This document shows positions 22,811 through 30,445 of a DNA stretch of 30,953 nucleotides, piece by piece (within the stretch, counting starts at the first letter, position 1; the number at the start of each line of letters is the position of its first letter). Below the pieces are notes generated by a model. The model had not been told where the DNA came from. It searched no databases and saw nothing but the letters and a program-made list of their open reading frames with translations. The position numbers and the translations under genes are program-made. Origin of the DNA: Candidatus Corynebacterium faecipullorum (lineage in GTDB: Bacteria; Actinomycetota; Actinomycetes; Mycobacteriales; Mycobacteriaceae); assembly GCA_019114925.1 (NCBI GenBank), contig DXEO01000215.1, positions 1 to 30,953 on the forward strand. The letters run 5' to 3'.

Positions 22811-22844
22811 GGCTAGCCTCGTCGGGCTAGCCTTAACAAGTTAA
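22811..22844 (+). promoter_or_regulatory. Hairpin in the leader of the antiterminator gene
   Basis: GGCTAGCC occurs at 22811-22818 and again at 22825-22832. The word is its own reverse complement, so the copies pair around TCGTCG. The palindrome TTAACAAGTTAA follows (22833-22844), just before the AGAAAGGTG ribosome binding site. It could be a second weak terminator, an operator or an RNA-stability element; there is no T-tract. Confidence 0.4.
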
Positions 22845-22865
22845 CCTCAACCAGAAAGGTGCCTT

Positions 22866-23693
22866 GTGCAACTGCTGCGAGTATTCAATAACAACGTCGT
22901 TCTCGCACGGCGCGGCGCGGAAGACGTCATTGTCACCGGCCGTGGCATTGGCTTCCAGGCAAAGCCTGGCACTGAGGTTGACCCGACCAAGGTGGTTCAG
23001 GTCTTTGTTCCCGACTCAGGGCGCGACCCTGACCACCTCGCCGCCATGATTGCCGGTATCCCCGGCGAGTACGTGCAGCTGGTCATCGACGCCATGCATT
23101 CCGTCGACATGTCTGAGGCTCTGCGCAGCAAACTCACGCTCGTCGTGGCGATTGCGGATCACATCCATGGTGCGGTCAGTCGCGGCAAGCCTGTGGCTTA
23201 TCCGTTGGAGGCTGAGGTGCGCCACCTCTACGCCGATGACTTTGCCCTCGCGCAGAAACTGCTCACCGCCATCAACAGCGGTCTGCACAAGCCGCTGGCT
23301 CCAGATGAAGCCGTGGCCCTCACCCTGCATCTGGTCAACGCCGGCTTCGCGGTCGGAGATCTCTCCGGCACCTACCGCATGACGGGCCTCATCCAACAGA
23401 TCCTGGCCGTCATTGGATCTCACAACGACACGGAGCTCAACAGCGAGGACATCTCCGTCGCCCGCTTCATCACGCACCTGCGCTACCTCTTCGTGCGCAT
23501 GGCAGAGCACCAACAGCTCGACTCCGATGACCGCCAAGTGGCCACGGCAATCTCCGCCCGCTACCCCGACGCCGTCGAGACCGCCCAAATGGTAGCTAAT
23601 CTGATTGAGCTGCGCCTCGACAGCGCTTTAACCCCCGATGAAGTCTCCTACCTAACGCTGCACATCGCGCGCTTGGAAGATGCTTCAGCCTAA
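22866..23693 (+). CDS. BglG/LicT-family transcriptional antiterminator
   Basis: 275-residue RNA-binding regulator. An N-terminal CAT domain (1-57: LLRVFNNNVVLARR, VIVTGRGIGFQAKPG) binds and stabilises RAT hairpins. PRD1 (about 62-170) has His99 in ADHIHGAVS and His155 in LTLHLVNAGF. PRD2 (about 172-275) has His204 in FITHLRYLF and His266 in LTLHIARLE. These four histidines sit where the PTS-phosphorylated histidines of LicT lie, so the regulator should be inactivated by its EII without sugar and activated by HPr when sugar flows. The start is GTG with AGAAAGGTG upstream. It lies behind the permease, whose leader carries the matching RAT, and ends 6 nt from the convergent purT stop. Confidence 0.93.
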   Translation: MQLLRVFNNNVVLARRGAEDVIVTGRGIGFQAKPGTEVDPTKVVQVFVPDSGRDPDHLAAMIAGIPGEYVQLVIDAMHSVDMSEALRSKLTLVVAIADHIHGAVSRGKPVAYPLEAEVRHLYADDFALAQKLLTAINSGLHKPLAPDEAVALTLHLVNAGFAVGDLSGTYRMTGLIQQILAVIGSHNDTELNSEDISVARFITHLRYLFVRMAEHQQLDSDDRQVATAISARYPDAVETAQMVANLIELRLDSALTPDEVSYLTLHIARLEDASA

Positions 23694-23699
23694 CGAGTC

Positions 23700-25046
23700 C
23701 TAGTCATCGGCGGAGCGAATCAGCTTTGGGTCGACATCGACGACCGGTTCCGGGACCTCAATGACCTCAATATCGGAGACGGCAGTGGCGGTCGGCTCCA
23801 CGGGCTGCGAGTCACCGTGAACGGTTCTATCAGCATTCGGCCCGACAGTAATCTTTCCTGCCGCCAGCGCCGCCCTGTCACGGGCGGTCTCAACGTCCTC
23901 AGCAGTCGTGGCCACCATGCCCATGCGGCGGCCGGCATAGGCCCATGGCTTACCAAACAGACGCACATCCGTCTCCTCGTAGGAGAGAGCGGTGTCGAGG
24001 CCGGTAAAGGAGACATCATCAAGCTCTGCGTCCGCGTGCAGAATAACCGCAGCACCGGGGCTGACCAACGTCACGTCGATGGGGAAGCCCAGAATCGCGC
24101 GGACATGTAGCTCAAATTCAGAGAAACGCTGCGTGTATCCGGTCAGCATGGCGGTGTCCAATGGACGCGGAGAGACGGAGGAGAAATACACCTCATCACC
24201 CGCAACAAAAAGCTCAACGCCGTAGACACCGCGCCCACCCAATTCATTGGAGATACGCGCCGCAACGGAGCGTGCGTTCGCCAGCGCGTCCTCACTCATC
24301 GCCATGGGCTGCCAGGACTCCACCAGATCACCCTTCTCGTGGCGGTGACCAATGGGCTCACTGAACCACGTGGCCATCTTGCCCGTAGCCGGGTCAATGG
24401 AGCGCACAGCAAGCAGCGTGACCTCATAATCAAAGTCAACGAAGCGCTCAACCACGACGCGCTTATACTCCGAGGACACGTGGCGCACCATGGCCCAGGC
24501 CTCCTCCACGTCCTCTTCTTCTTTAAGAAGGATGTGTCCCTTCCCGGAGGTCGTAATATCCGGCTTCACGATACACGGCAGCCCCAACTCCCCCACCGCC
24601 TCTTGCAACTCTTCAGCGGACTCAGCAAAGCGATAGGCCGTCACGGGCAGGCCGATGCTTTCAGCTACCTCACGCACGCTCTCCCGGCACTGCGTCAGCT
24701 CACACGCCCGCGCCGAGGGCACGACGGTGGTGCCGAATTCCTCAATACGTTTCAGCGCCTCCACCGCGACGGTTTCCACCTCTGGGACTACATAGTCTGG
24801 CTTGATGCGCTCGGTCAGCTCCCACACCTTGTACGGGTCCCTAATGTCTGCAATGTAGCTAAAGTGCGCAAGCTGCTGCGCAGGTGCTCCTGCGTAGCGG
24901 TCCACGGCGTGAACCTCAAGCCCTAAGTTCTGAAAGGCAATTACCAACTGCTTACCCAGCTCACCCGACCCCAAGAGGAGCACCTTGGTGGCGTTTCCTG
25001 TCAGAGGGGTTCCGATCTGGCCTGCGATGTCGCCTACGGTAGTCAT
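23700..25046 (-). CDS. purT: Formate-dependent phosphoribosylglycinamide formyltransferase
   Basis: ATP-grasp enzyme (448 residues) that forms formyl-GAR from GAR, formate and ATP in purine synthesis. Motifs are VLLLGSGELGKQLVIAFQ at the N-terminus, DYVVPEVETVAVEAL, the grasp loop KPDITTSGKGHILL, FSEPIGHRHEKGDLVESWQP, GGRGVYGVELFVAGDEVYF and SPRPLDTAMLT (metal ligands). The frame is open a further 37 codons upstream, but homology begins at MTTVGDIAGQIGTPL, and a GATAAT hexamer ends 6 nt before this ATG. About 45 acidic residues after TVGPNAD form a tail (VEPTATAVSDIEVIEVPEP and on) beyond the usual E. coli length of 392. It follows purA on the same strand but has its own apparent promoter. 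Confidence 0.95.
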   Translation of the reverse strand: MTTVGDIAGQIGTPLTGNATKVLLLGSGELGKQLVIAFQNLGLEVHAVDRYAGAPAQQLAHFSYIADIRDPYKVWELTERIKPDYVVPEVETVAVEALKRIEEFGTTVVPSARACELTQCRESVREVAESIGLPVTAYRFAESAEELQEAVGELGLPCIVKPDITTSGKGHILLKEEEDVEEAWAMVRHVSSEYKRVVVERFVDFDYEVTLLAVRSIDPATGKMATWFSEPIGHRHEKGDLVESWQPMAMSEDALANARSVAARISNELGGRGVYGVELFVAGDEVYFSSVSPRPLDTAMLTGYTQRFSEFELHVRAILGFPIDVTLVSPGAAVILHADAELDDVSFTGLDTALSYEETDVRLFGKPWAYAGRRMGMVATTAEDVETARDRAALAAGKITVGPNADRTVHGDSQPVEPTATAVSDIEVIEVPEPVVDVDPKLIRSADD

Positions 25047-25052
25047 TCTCGA

Positions 25053-25058
25053 ATTATC
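25053..25058 (-). promoter_or_regulatory. Candidate -10 element of purT
   Basis: Minus-strand GATAAT lies 6 nt before the ATG, consistent with a leaderless purT transcript. No convincing -35 hexamer was seen 16-18 nt further upstream. Confidence 0.45.
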
Positions 25059-25140
25059 GCATACTTTTAGCACTGCATTGCTTGGCGACGTTCCTTCTGA
25101 TTCCGACCATCCAGTGCTAGAGTCTCTACCTACAATAGAG

Positions 25141-25195
25141 CAGTAAAATCGTCTCACCCCTCTCCATGCGTTGGTATAGAAGGGGGCGGGACGAT
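25141..25195 (-). terminator. Terminator after purA
   Basis: On the minus strand, a stem of about 17 bp (arms 25179-25195 and 25148-25164, 13 exact pairs plus G-U pairs) is followed by TTTTACTG. It sits 24 nt beyond the purA stop and upstream of purT, which argues that the two purine genes are mainly transcribed separately. Confidence 0.65.
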
Positions 25196-25219
25196 GAGCG
25201 CACTAAACTGGCTGGCGCC

Positions 25220-26512
25220 CTACTGGTCTTGCATGACGTCGTGGCGCACGATGGTCTGGTCGCGGCCGGGGCCGACACCGATGTAGGAGATGCGGCAGCC
25301 CGAGAGTTCCTCCAGGCGCAGGACGTAGTCCTGGGCCTTCTGTGGAAGCTCCTCAAAGGTCTGGCAACCAGTGATGTCCTCATCCCAGGCCGGCATGGTC
25401 TCAAAGATGGGCTCGGCGTGGTGGAACTCAGACTGGGTCAGCGGCATCTCGTCGTAACGCTTGCCATCAACGTCATAAGCCACGCAGATGGGGATCTCAC
25501 CGATGCCGGTGAGTACATCCAGCTTGGTCAGGAAGTAATCCGTGAAGCTATTGACGCGGGTGGCGTAGCGGGCAATCACAGAGTCGTACCAACCGCAGCG
25601 GCGCTTGCGGCCGGTGTTGACGCCAATTTCGCCGCCGGTGGTCTGCAGGTATTCGCCCCACTTGTCGAAGAGCTCCGTGGGGAACGGGCCAGCGCCCACG
25701 CGGGTGGTGTAGGCCTTGATGATGCCCAGGGAGGTAGTAATGCGCGTCGGGCCAATGCCGGAGCCCACAGCAGCGCCGCCAGCAGTCGGGTTCGAGGAGG
25801 TCACGAACGGGTAGGTACCGTGGTCAACATCCAGCATGGTGGCTTGGCCACCCTCCATGAGAACGTGCTTGCCCTCATCCAGTGCCTGGTTCAGTTCCAG
25901 CTCGGCCTCGATAACCATCGGGCGCAAGCGCTCGCGGTAGCTCAGGAAGTACTCCACAACCTGCTCCGGTTCGATGGCCTTGCGGTTGTACATCTTCACC
26001 AGCATCTGGTTCTTGATGTCCAGAGCGGACTCCACCTTTTGACGCAGGATGGACTCATCGAAGATGTCCTGCACGCGGATGCCGATGCGGGCTACCTTGT
26101 CGGCATAAGCCGGGCCGATTCCGCGGCCGGTGGTGCCGATGGCACGCTTGCCCAGGAAGCGCTCCTGCACGCGGTCCAGGGTCTGGTGGTAGGGCGCCAC
26201 GAGGTGGGCGTTGGCGGAAATCTTCAGGCGCGAAGCATTAGCGCCACGGGCTTCAAGGCCATCGATTTCATCGAAGAGGGCCTCCAAGTTAATCACCACG
26301 CCGTTACCCAGGACCGGGGTAGCGTTTTCAGAAAGAATGCCGGCGGGAAGGAGCTTCAGCTCGTACTTCTCGCCGCCGACCACGACGGTGTGGCCGGCAT
26401 TGTTACCGCCGTTGGGCTTGACTACGTAATCGACTTTGCCGCCGAGAATGTCGGTAGCCTTGCCTTTGCCTTCATCGCCCCACTGGGCGCCGACGATGAC
26501 GATCGCTGCCAT
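25220..26512 (-). CDS. purA: Adenylosuccinate synthetase
   Basis: GTP-dependent enzyme (430 residues) joining IMP and aspartate to adenylosuccinate, the first step from IMP to AMP. Signature blocks are VGAQWGDEGKGKATD (P-loop, catalytic Asp), NGGNNAGHTVV (catalytic His), GTTGRGIGPAYADK, QATMLDVDHGTYPFVTSSN, GRKRRCGWYDSVIARYA and SYIGVGPGRDQTI. I start at the ATG of MAAIVIVGAQ, which matches the family and has GGAAG upstream (11 nt). A GTG four codons earlier would give MTPN but lacks a spaced ribosome binding site. The promoter region contains a 20-bp near-perfect palindrome. Confidence 0.97.
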   Translation of the reverse strand: MAAIVIVGAQWGDEGKGKATDILGGKVDYVVKPNGGNNAGHTVVVGGEKYELKLLPAGILSENATPVLGNGVVINLEALFDEIDGLEARGANASRLKISANAHLVAPYHQTLDRVQERFLGKRAIGTTGRGIGPAYADKVARIGIRVQDIFDESILRQKVESALDIKNQMLVKMYNRKAIEPEQVVEYFLSYRERLRPMVIEAELELNQALDEGKHVLMEGGQATMLDVDHGTYPFVTSSNPTAGGAAVGSGIGPTRITTSLGIIKAYTTRVGAGPFPTELFDKWGEYLQTTGGEIGVNTGRKRRCGWYDSVIARYATRVNSFTDYFLTKLDVLTGIGEIPICVAYDVDGKRYDEMPLTQSEFHHAEPIFETMPAWDEDITGCQTFEELPQKAQDYVLRLEELSGCRISYIGVGPGRDQTIVRHDVMQDQ

Positions 26513-26554
26513 GTTTGGTGTCACTTCCTATTTATTGAAGTCAAATACGCACCT

Positions 26555-26577
26555 ACTTTACCCGCCATGGCGGTTAA
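26555..26577 (-). promoter_or_regulatory. purA promoter with overlapping palindrome
   Basis: Minus-strand TAAAGT (26560-26555) is a candidate -10. TTACCCGCCATGGCGGTTAA (26558-26577) is a palindrome with one mismatched pair, with a perfect 12-bp core at 26562-26573. It overlaps the -10 by three bases, a good place for a repressor. Confidence 0.45.
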
Positions 26578-26661
26578 GCGTTGAGTTTGTGACATGGTCA
26601 TCAAGATTTGCTCTAATGGCGGGGCTTGACAGAGTCCGCAGTGGGTTCAGAACGGGATTAG

Positions 26662-27746
26662 CTAGGCGGTTTCGGTGGTTGAATCACTGCCGCGAGAGCC
26701 CTCATTATCGAAGTAGATGGTGTCGTTAGTGAACATCAGGCGTGACTTGCCTGGGGTGCTGATGATGATGCCGTCGTCGACAACGGCAATCTGGGCCTCA
26801 ATGTCACCGACGCCGATTTGGTAGAGCCCGTTGCCCTCAATCTTTGTGCCGTTAGTTGGGATTTCGTCGTCATATTGGGTGAACTCAGTGCTGCCCTTTA
26901 GCGGCAGGAAGGTCACCAAGTTGAACTCCACGCCCTCCGGCATTGGGGTCTTACCACCCTTGATGGCCCAGGCTCCGCCGTCGCCGTGTGCACAGTCGAT
27001 AGCGTTGTTTTCTTAACGATGCCGCAGACCATGTTCCAGCCATCGGCGCAAATAGTGAAGAGCTCTTCGCCGCGGAGGTCTTCTTCATCCTTAGCCAGGT
27101 CCGCAGAGTCAGTGGGCTCTGATTTGACGTCAATGAAGAATATGTCCGAGTTCACGCCGTCGAAGGAATTTTCCATGGACGTGGCTTCGGTACCCGGACG
27201 CTTGTTTACTTTGCCCTCGACACCGACGATGTCGCCCTCAGTCTCGGACTCATAGGTATAGCCTTCACCGTCCTCTTCCACCTCTAAAGAAGAGGACGTG
27301 ATGTAGAGGGCATCCTCGTCCTTGAGCTCGCCCTTGGAGAAGAAGACTGGGGCTTTGACATCCTCCCCATCAAACGCGCCTTCTAGCACGACGTAGCTGA
27401 GGAATTTGCAGGGATCATATTCATCCTCACCGACGTTGACGTCTTCAAGTTTCTCGGTCGAGCCTTTCACCTAGGCTTCCCCATTCTCCAGGACTTTGCT
27501 GAGTTCGGTGTCTTCGAGGTCTTTCTTCTCATCACAGTCAGCGTCGGTACTTGAAGAAGATGCGCTGCTGGATGTCGACGTGGCCGTCGAAGACGTAGTC
27601 GTCGCGGAACTCGTCACGGACTCGGCAACAGCCTCGGTGAATCCCGGCTCCTCTGCTTCCGTCTGCGAACCGCCGATGAAGCTACATGAACTCATCAAAA
27701 GACCAGCAGCAGATACAAGCGCAAGGGTTGCCATACGGGCGGACAT
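26662..27746 (-). pseudogene. Broken lipoprotein gene (in-frame stop and frameshift)
   Basis: A single gene of about 361 codons appears to be split in three. Part 1 (27746-27474) starts with a lipoprotein signal peptide, MATLALVSAAGLLMSSC, and a Ser/Thr-rich linker, then meets a TAG at 27473-27471 after NGEA. The same frame continues without a break as KGSTEKLEDVNVGEDEYDPCKF (part 2) until an AAGAAAACAAC run near 27004-27014. There the frame must shift by one base to read NNAIDCAHGDGGAWAIKGG and on to the TAG at 26662. The continuous, acidic, same-style sequence across both lesions argues for recent inactivation, or for sequencing errors. An AGAGGTAG ribosome binding site precedes the ATG. 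The function is unknown; it is probably a secreted surface lipoprotein. GC content looks lower than in the neighbours. Confidence 0.75.
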
Positions 27747-27923
27747 GGTGGCTACCTCTAGCTGTTAGACAAAGAAGAATTGAGTGGAAGAGTTGAGTAT
27801 TAAGAAGTTTGGGGTTGCCTTGGAACCTACTGACAGAATGTGATGGGCACTACTTTTCCGGGGAAAGCTCCGCTGTCCGTGCGTCGCTGAAGGCGCTTTT
27901 TAGCCAAGCTCTTCCAACGCTTC

Positions 27924-27929
27924 TATGCT
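27924..27929 (+). promoter_or_regulatory. Candidate -10 element for the following gene
   Basis: TATGCT is followed by 6 nt and the ATG at 27936, again the leaderless spacing. No Shine-Dalgarno sequence is visible upstream of that ATG. Confidence 0.4.
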
Positions 27930-27935
27930 TCTTGT

Positions 27936-28865
27936 ATGATCTGTGCGCTTTTAGACTGCGGCGGCCAACTCACCAACGCCCACACCACTGCTCTGGTAGG
28001 GGCTGCCCGGCATGGAGTACGTGTCGAGCACTTCCGCGTCGCGGAGGTTCCCACCCGGCAAGAGTTGAAAACTATTGATGCGCTGGCCAGGGAGATCCTG
28101 CCGGAGGACCCCACCCCATCGCTGGACGAGATTGCCGCGCAGCCGGACGTGAGCCACCTCGGTACACCGGGGCCAGCACCCCAGGCCCCGTTCCTGAGCG
28201 AAACGCTGCGCATCGTAGTGATCGGCAACGATGCTGCGCTTAGCGCCGTGCTAACTCGCATGATGCGGGCGGATTACCTGTGGACCGAGGTAGGCTACGT
28301 TCCCACTGGGGAGCACTCCACCGCGGCGATGAATTGGGGCCTGAAGGCGAGCGAAACGGGCCAGGGCCGCCAGGGTCTCGGCGACCAGGAAGCAGTGATG
28401 GAGGAGGCGCTCTCCTATGCCATGACCGCGCCCGTCAAGCCAGTGCCGCTCATCCGCAATGACGCGGGCCTCGCCGTGGCGGGTTCGGCAACGATTGCGG
28501 AATGGTCGAATGAGGAGATCACCGGGGAAATCATCGTCGACGATGTCGTGCTGCTGCGCGCAGACCGCGAGAAGGATGTCTTCGGCGCAAAGCTCGTGCC
28601 AATGACGGATGCGCCGGGCATCGTGGCGGCGAAGGCGGTTACCAGTTTTGAGGCGGACGCAGCACCGCGCCGTGGGCTCTTCGCGCGCCTGCGCAAGCCT
28701 GCCCAGCCGGGACAACTCGACCCCGCCAGCGTCGTGCAGGGCCGGGCAGTGCAGGCCGGTGGGCCTTCGCTCAGCGTCAGCGTCGATGGAGTCCGCGCCA
28801 AGCGGCCGGTCAAGCGCGTGACGTTTTACCGTCACCTGCGGGACCTACAAATTGTGCGGCCCTAA
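27936..28865 (+). CDS. Hypothetical protein with degenerate diacylglycerol-kinase-like fold
   Basis: 309-residue cytoplasmic protein without signal peptide or membrane helix. I do not recognise an assigned function. Residues 91-136 read LRIVVIGNDAALSAVLTRMM, then RADYLWTEVGYVPTGEHSTA, then AMNWGL. Spacing and hydrophobicity follow the lipid-kinase pattern GGDGTxxEVxxGL, a short strand ending PxGTGNDFA, then a helix. The GGDGT and GTGND residues are mostly replaced. The C-terminus, LSVSVDGVRAKRPVKRVTFYRHLRDLQIVRP read in parts, also resembles the end of YegS/DgkB-type kinases. It may be a pseudokinase relative; this is inference by eye. A basic Pro-rich linker lies at about 245-270. It is transcribed divergently from the broken lipoprotein gene. 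Confidence 0.65.
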   Translation: MICALLDCGGQLTNAHTTALVGAARHGVRVEHFRVAEVPTRQELKTIDALAREILPEDPTPSLDEIAAQPDVSHLGTPGPAPQAPFLSETLRIVVIGNDAALSAVLTRMMRADYLWTEVGYVPTGEHSTAAMNWGLKASETGQGRQGLGDQEAVMEEALSYAMTAPVKPVPLIRNDAGLAVAGSATIAEWSNEEITGEIIVDDVVLLRADREKDVFGAKLVPMTDAPGIVAAKAVTSFEADAAPRRGLFARLRKPAQPGQLDPASVVQGRAVQAGGPSLSVSVDGVRAKRPVKRVTFYRHLRDLQIVRP

Positions 28866-28877
28866 TTCTCCAGCTTA

Positions 28878-28907
28878 AGTCCCGATCAGCGGCTTAATAT
28901 CGGGGCT
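28878..28907 (+). terminator. Hairpin after the kinase-fold gene
   Basis: AGTCCCGAT (28878-28886) pairs with ATCGGGGCT (28899-28907) including one G-T pair, 12 nt after the stop codon. No T-tract follows, so it is a possible terminator only. Confidence 0.45.
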
Positions 28908-28951
28908 ACTAACAAGAGAGGCCCACACGATTCTTAAGTTTGAGAGTAAAA

Positions 28952-29009
28952 CGAAAAGAGGATTCGGCCAGCATTACCTTTGCGGTACTAGGCTCGAAAC
29001 CGAATCCTC
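28952..29009 (-). terminator. Terminator downstream of the FUSC gene
   Basis: GAGGATTCGG (28958-28967) and CCGAATCCTC (29000-29009) pair perfectly over 10 bp. On the minus strand the stem is followed by TTTTCGTTTT, fitting an intrinsic terminator for the FUSC transcript. The 32-nt loop is long. Confidence 0.6.
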
Positions 29010-29010
29010 A

Positions 29011-29049
29011 CCGCATGCACATTAAGCAATGTGCCTAGGCGGTATGCGG
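29011..29049. repeat. Nested palindrome next to the terminator
   Basis: GCACATT (29017-29023) and AATGTGC (29028-29034) form a perfect stem with a 4-nt loop. CCGCAT (29011-29016) and ATGCGG (29044-29049) can close it with a 9-nt bulge on one side. It directly abuts the neighbouring terminator stem. Confidence 0.5.
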
Positions 29050-29140
29050 AAGACTCTACCACCCCAGGCTTTCTCTATGTAGCTGGTTGGAGGCACACTC
29101 ATCCAACATTTTCGTGCAGTTGCGGCGTGGCCTTTAGCCC

Positions 29141-30361
29141 CTAGTCCCCTTCCCAGACCTCCGGCGGATAGGCCGGGTGCTTGGAGGTGGGCACGAGTTG
29201 TGCCACGGCTGACTCCCGCGACATGCCGCACACCATGAGCAGGTCCACGATGATGGAGCGGGTCTGGGCCAGTACGGCATAGGCGGAGAGAACCGCTTCC
29301 TTACCAGCGACCTCCATCGAGCAGCGCGCACCCAGCTGGCGCAGCCGGTTGACTATCTCCGGAATGGCTTGCGCCTCATCCACGCGGCGCTCACGCGCGG
29401 TTTGGTGGGTGTAAAGGTCGGAGAGCTCCATCGTGATTTCAGCAAGTTCATCGATGATCTCAACTTGCTCGGGCGTGGCGTGGTCACCGTCCTCGGCGAG
29501 AACAAGCGCACGTCGGGAGAGCACGCGGGTGCCGCGGACCATGTTGTCAACAGGAGTGAGGATGCGCTCCAGGGAACGCACGGTGCGCTGCGTACTCCAC
29601 AGGAAGGGTGATAAGCGTGCGGTTTCCGCGCCGCCCTTGGTGGCGTTGAGCATGTTGTTGATGTCATCCTGCGTGCCGCGCACTGCGTCGCGGGCCTCCG
29701 CGATGGTTTCGGGATCGTTTTCTTCCAAGCCTTTGGCCACGTCGGAGAGGACCAGGGAGGTAATGCCTAAGACCTTCGAGACTTCCGAGCGGCCCGCGCG
29801 CAAGGGCGAGGAGGGAATCAGCACGATCATTGTGAGGCCAATGACCGCGCCGATGATGGCGTCTATGGCACGGGAGATGCCACCCATTTCTTCAGGGGGA
29901 AGGATGGTAGCGATAAGGATGGCAGCGATGACGATTTGATTGCTCACCATCTGCGAGCCCGTGACAAAGGAGCCGATCACCAGAGCAAGGCCGATGATGA
30001 TGGTCATGTGGATGGGGCCGGTCCCGAGGGCATCGACAAGCAGCGTGCCCACCAAGACTCCCACAACACCGCCGATGGACATGTCCACGGCACGCTTGAG
30101 GCGGTCCCTGCCCGATAGTCCGAGGATGATGATGACGGCCATCGGGGCAAAGAAGGGCTGCTCGTGGCCGAAGAAATCGTGCGCAACATAGAAGGCCAAA
30201 CCCGCGCCAATCGTGCACTGAAGCATGAACACGAGCCGGTTGCGGATGCGTGTGAGGCGCGCCTTGAGGGACTTATCCACCAACCGCAGCTGCTCGCGGG
30301 TAGTTTTGCGAACGCGCTTGACGGTACTTGACGAACTCGACGATGACTCTTGCGCTTCCAT
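29141..30361 (-). CDS. FUSC/aromatic acid exporter family membrane protein
   Basis: 406-residue protein. A Ser-rich, basic N-terminal tail (1-40) is followed by about six hydrophobic segments between residues 44 and 185, with the FUSC/ArAE-type core AAxIxxLGLSGRDRLKRAVDMSIGG read as VIIILGLSGRDRLKRAVDM then SIGGVVGVLVGTLL. A long helical cytoplasmic domain fills residues 190-406. Family members export aromatic carboxylates or related compounds, usually by unknown energy coupling. The substrate here is unknown. A TAAAAT hexamer (30376-30371) lies 9 nt before the ATG, with GGAG between them, so the leader is very short. It is flanked by terminators on both sides and is probably monocistronic. 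Confidence 0.82.
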   Translation of the reverse strand: MEAQESSSSSSSTVKRVRKTTREQLRLVDKSLKARLTRIRNRLVFMLQCTIGAGLAFYVAHDFFGHEQPFFAPMAVIIILGLSGRDRLKRAVDMSIGGVVGVLVGTLLVDALGTGPIHMTIIIGLALVIGSFVTGSQMVSNQIVIAAILIATILPPEEMGGISRAIDAIIGAVIGLTMIVLIPSSPLRAGRSEVSKVLGITSLVLSDVAKGLEENDPETIAEARDAVRGTQDDINNMLNATKGGAETARLSPFLWSTQRTVRSLERILTPVDNMVRGTRVLSRRALVLAEDGDHATPEQVEIIDELAEITMELSDLYTHQTARERRVDEAQAIPEIVNRLRQLGARCSMEVAGKEAVLSAYAVLAQTRSIIVDLLMVCGMSRESAVAQLVPTSKHPAYPPEVWEGD

Positions 30362-30401
30362 GACTCCGGTATTTTACGCGTTCTGGCGGAGGGTTTGGAT
30401 G

Positions 30402-30438
30402 AACAAAGCCACCCCTCGTGGGTGAGGGATGGCTTGTT
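30402..30438 (-). terminator. Terminator downstream of fba
   Basis: Arms AACAAAGCCACCCCTC (30402-30417) and GAGGGATGGCTTGTT (30424-30438) pair with one bulge and one G-T. Read on the minus strand it lies about 64 nt beyond the aldolase stop and ends in TTTGTT. It separates fba from the FUSC promoter. Confidence 0.65.
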
Positions 30439-30445
30439 GACATAT

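Noticed and set aside
26513..26524. GTG start for purA giving a four-residue longer protein
   Set aside because: The family starts at MAAIVIVGAQ, and the GGAAG site is spaced for the inner ATG but overlaps the GTG.
25166..26584. Long open frame (472 codons) on the plus strand opposite purA
   Set aside because: It mirrors purA, whose motifs are complete, and its translation shows only Val/His/Asp-rich mirror composition without any domain.
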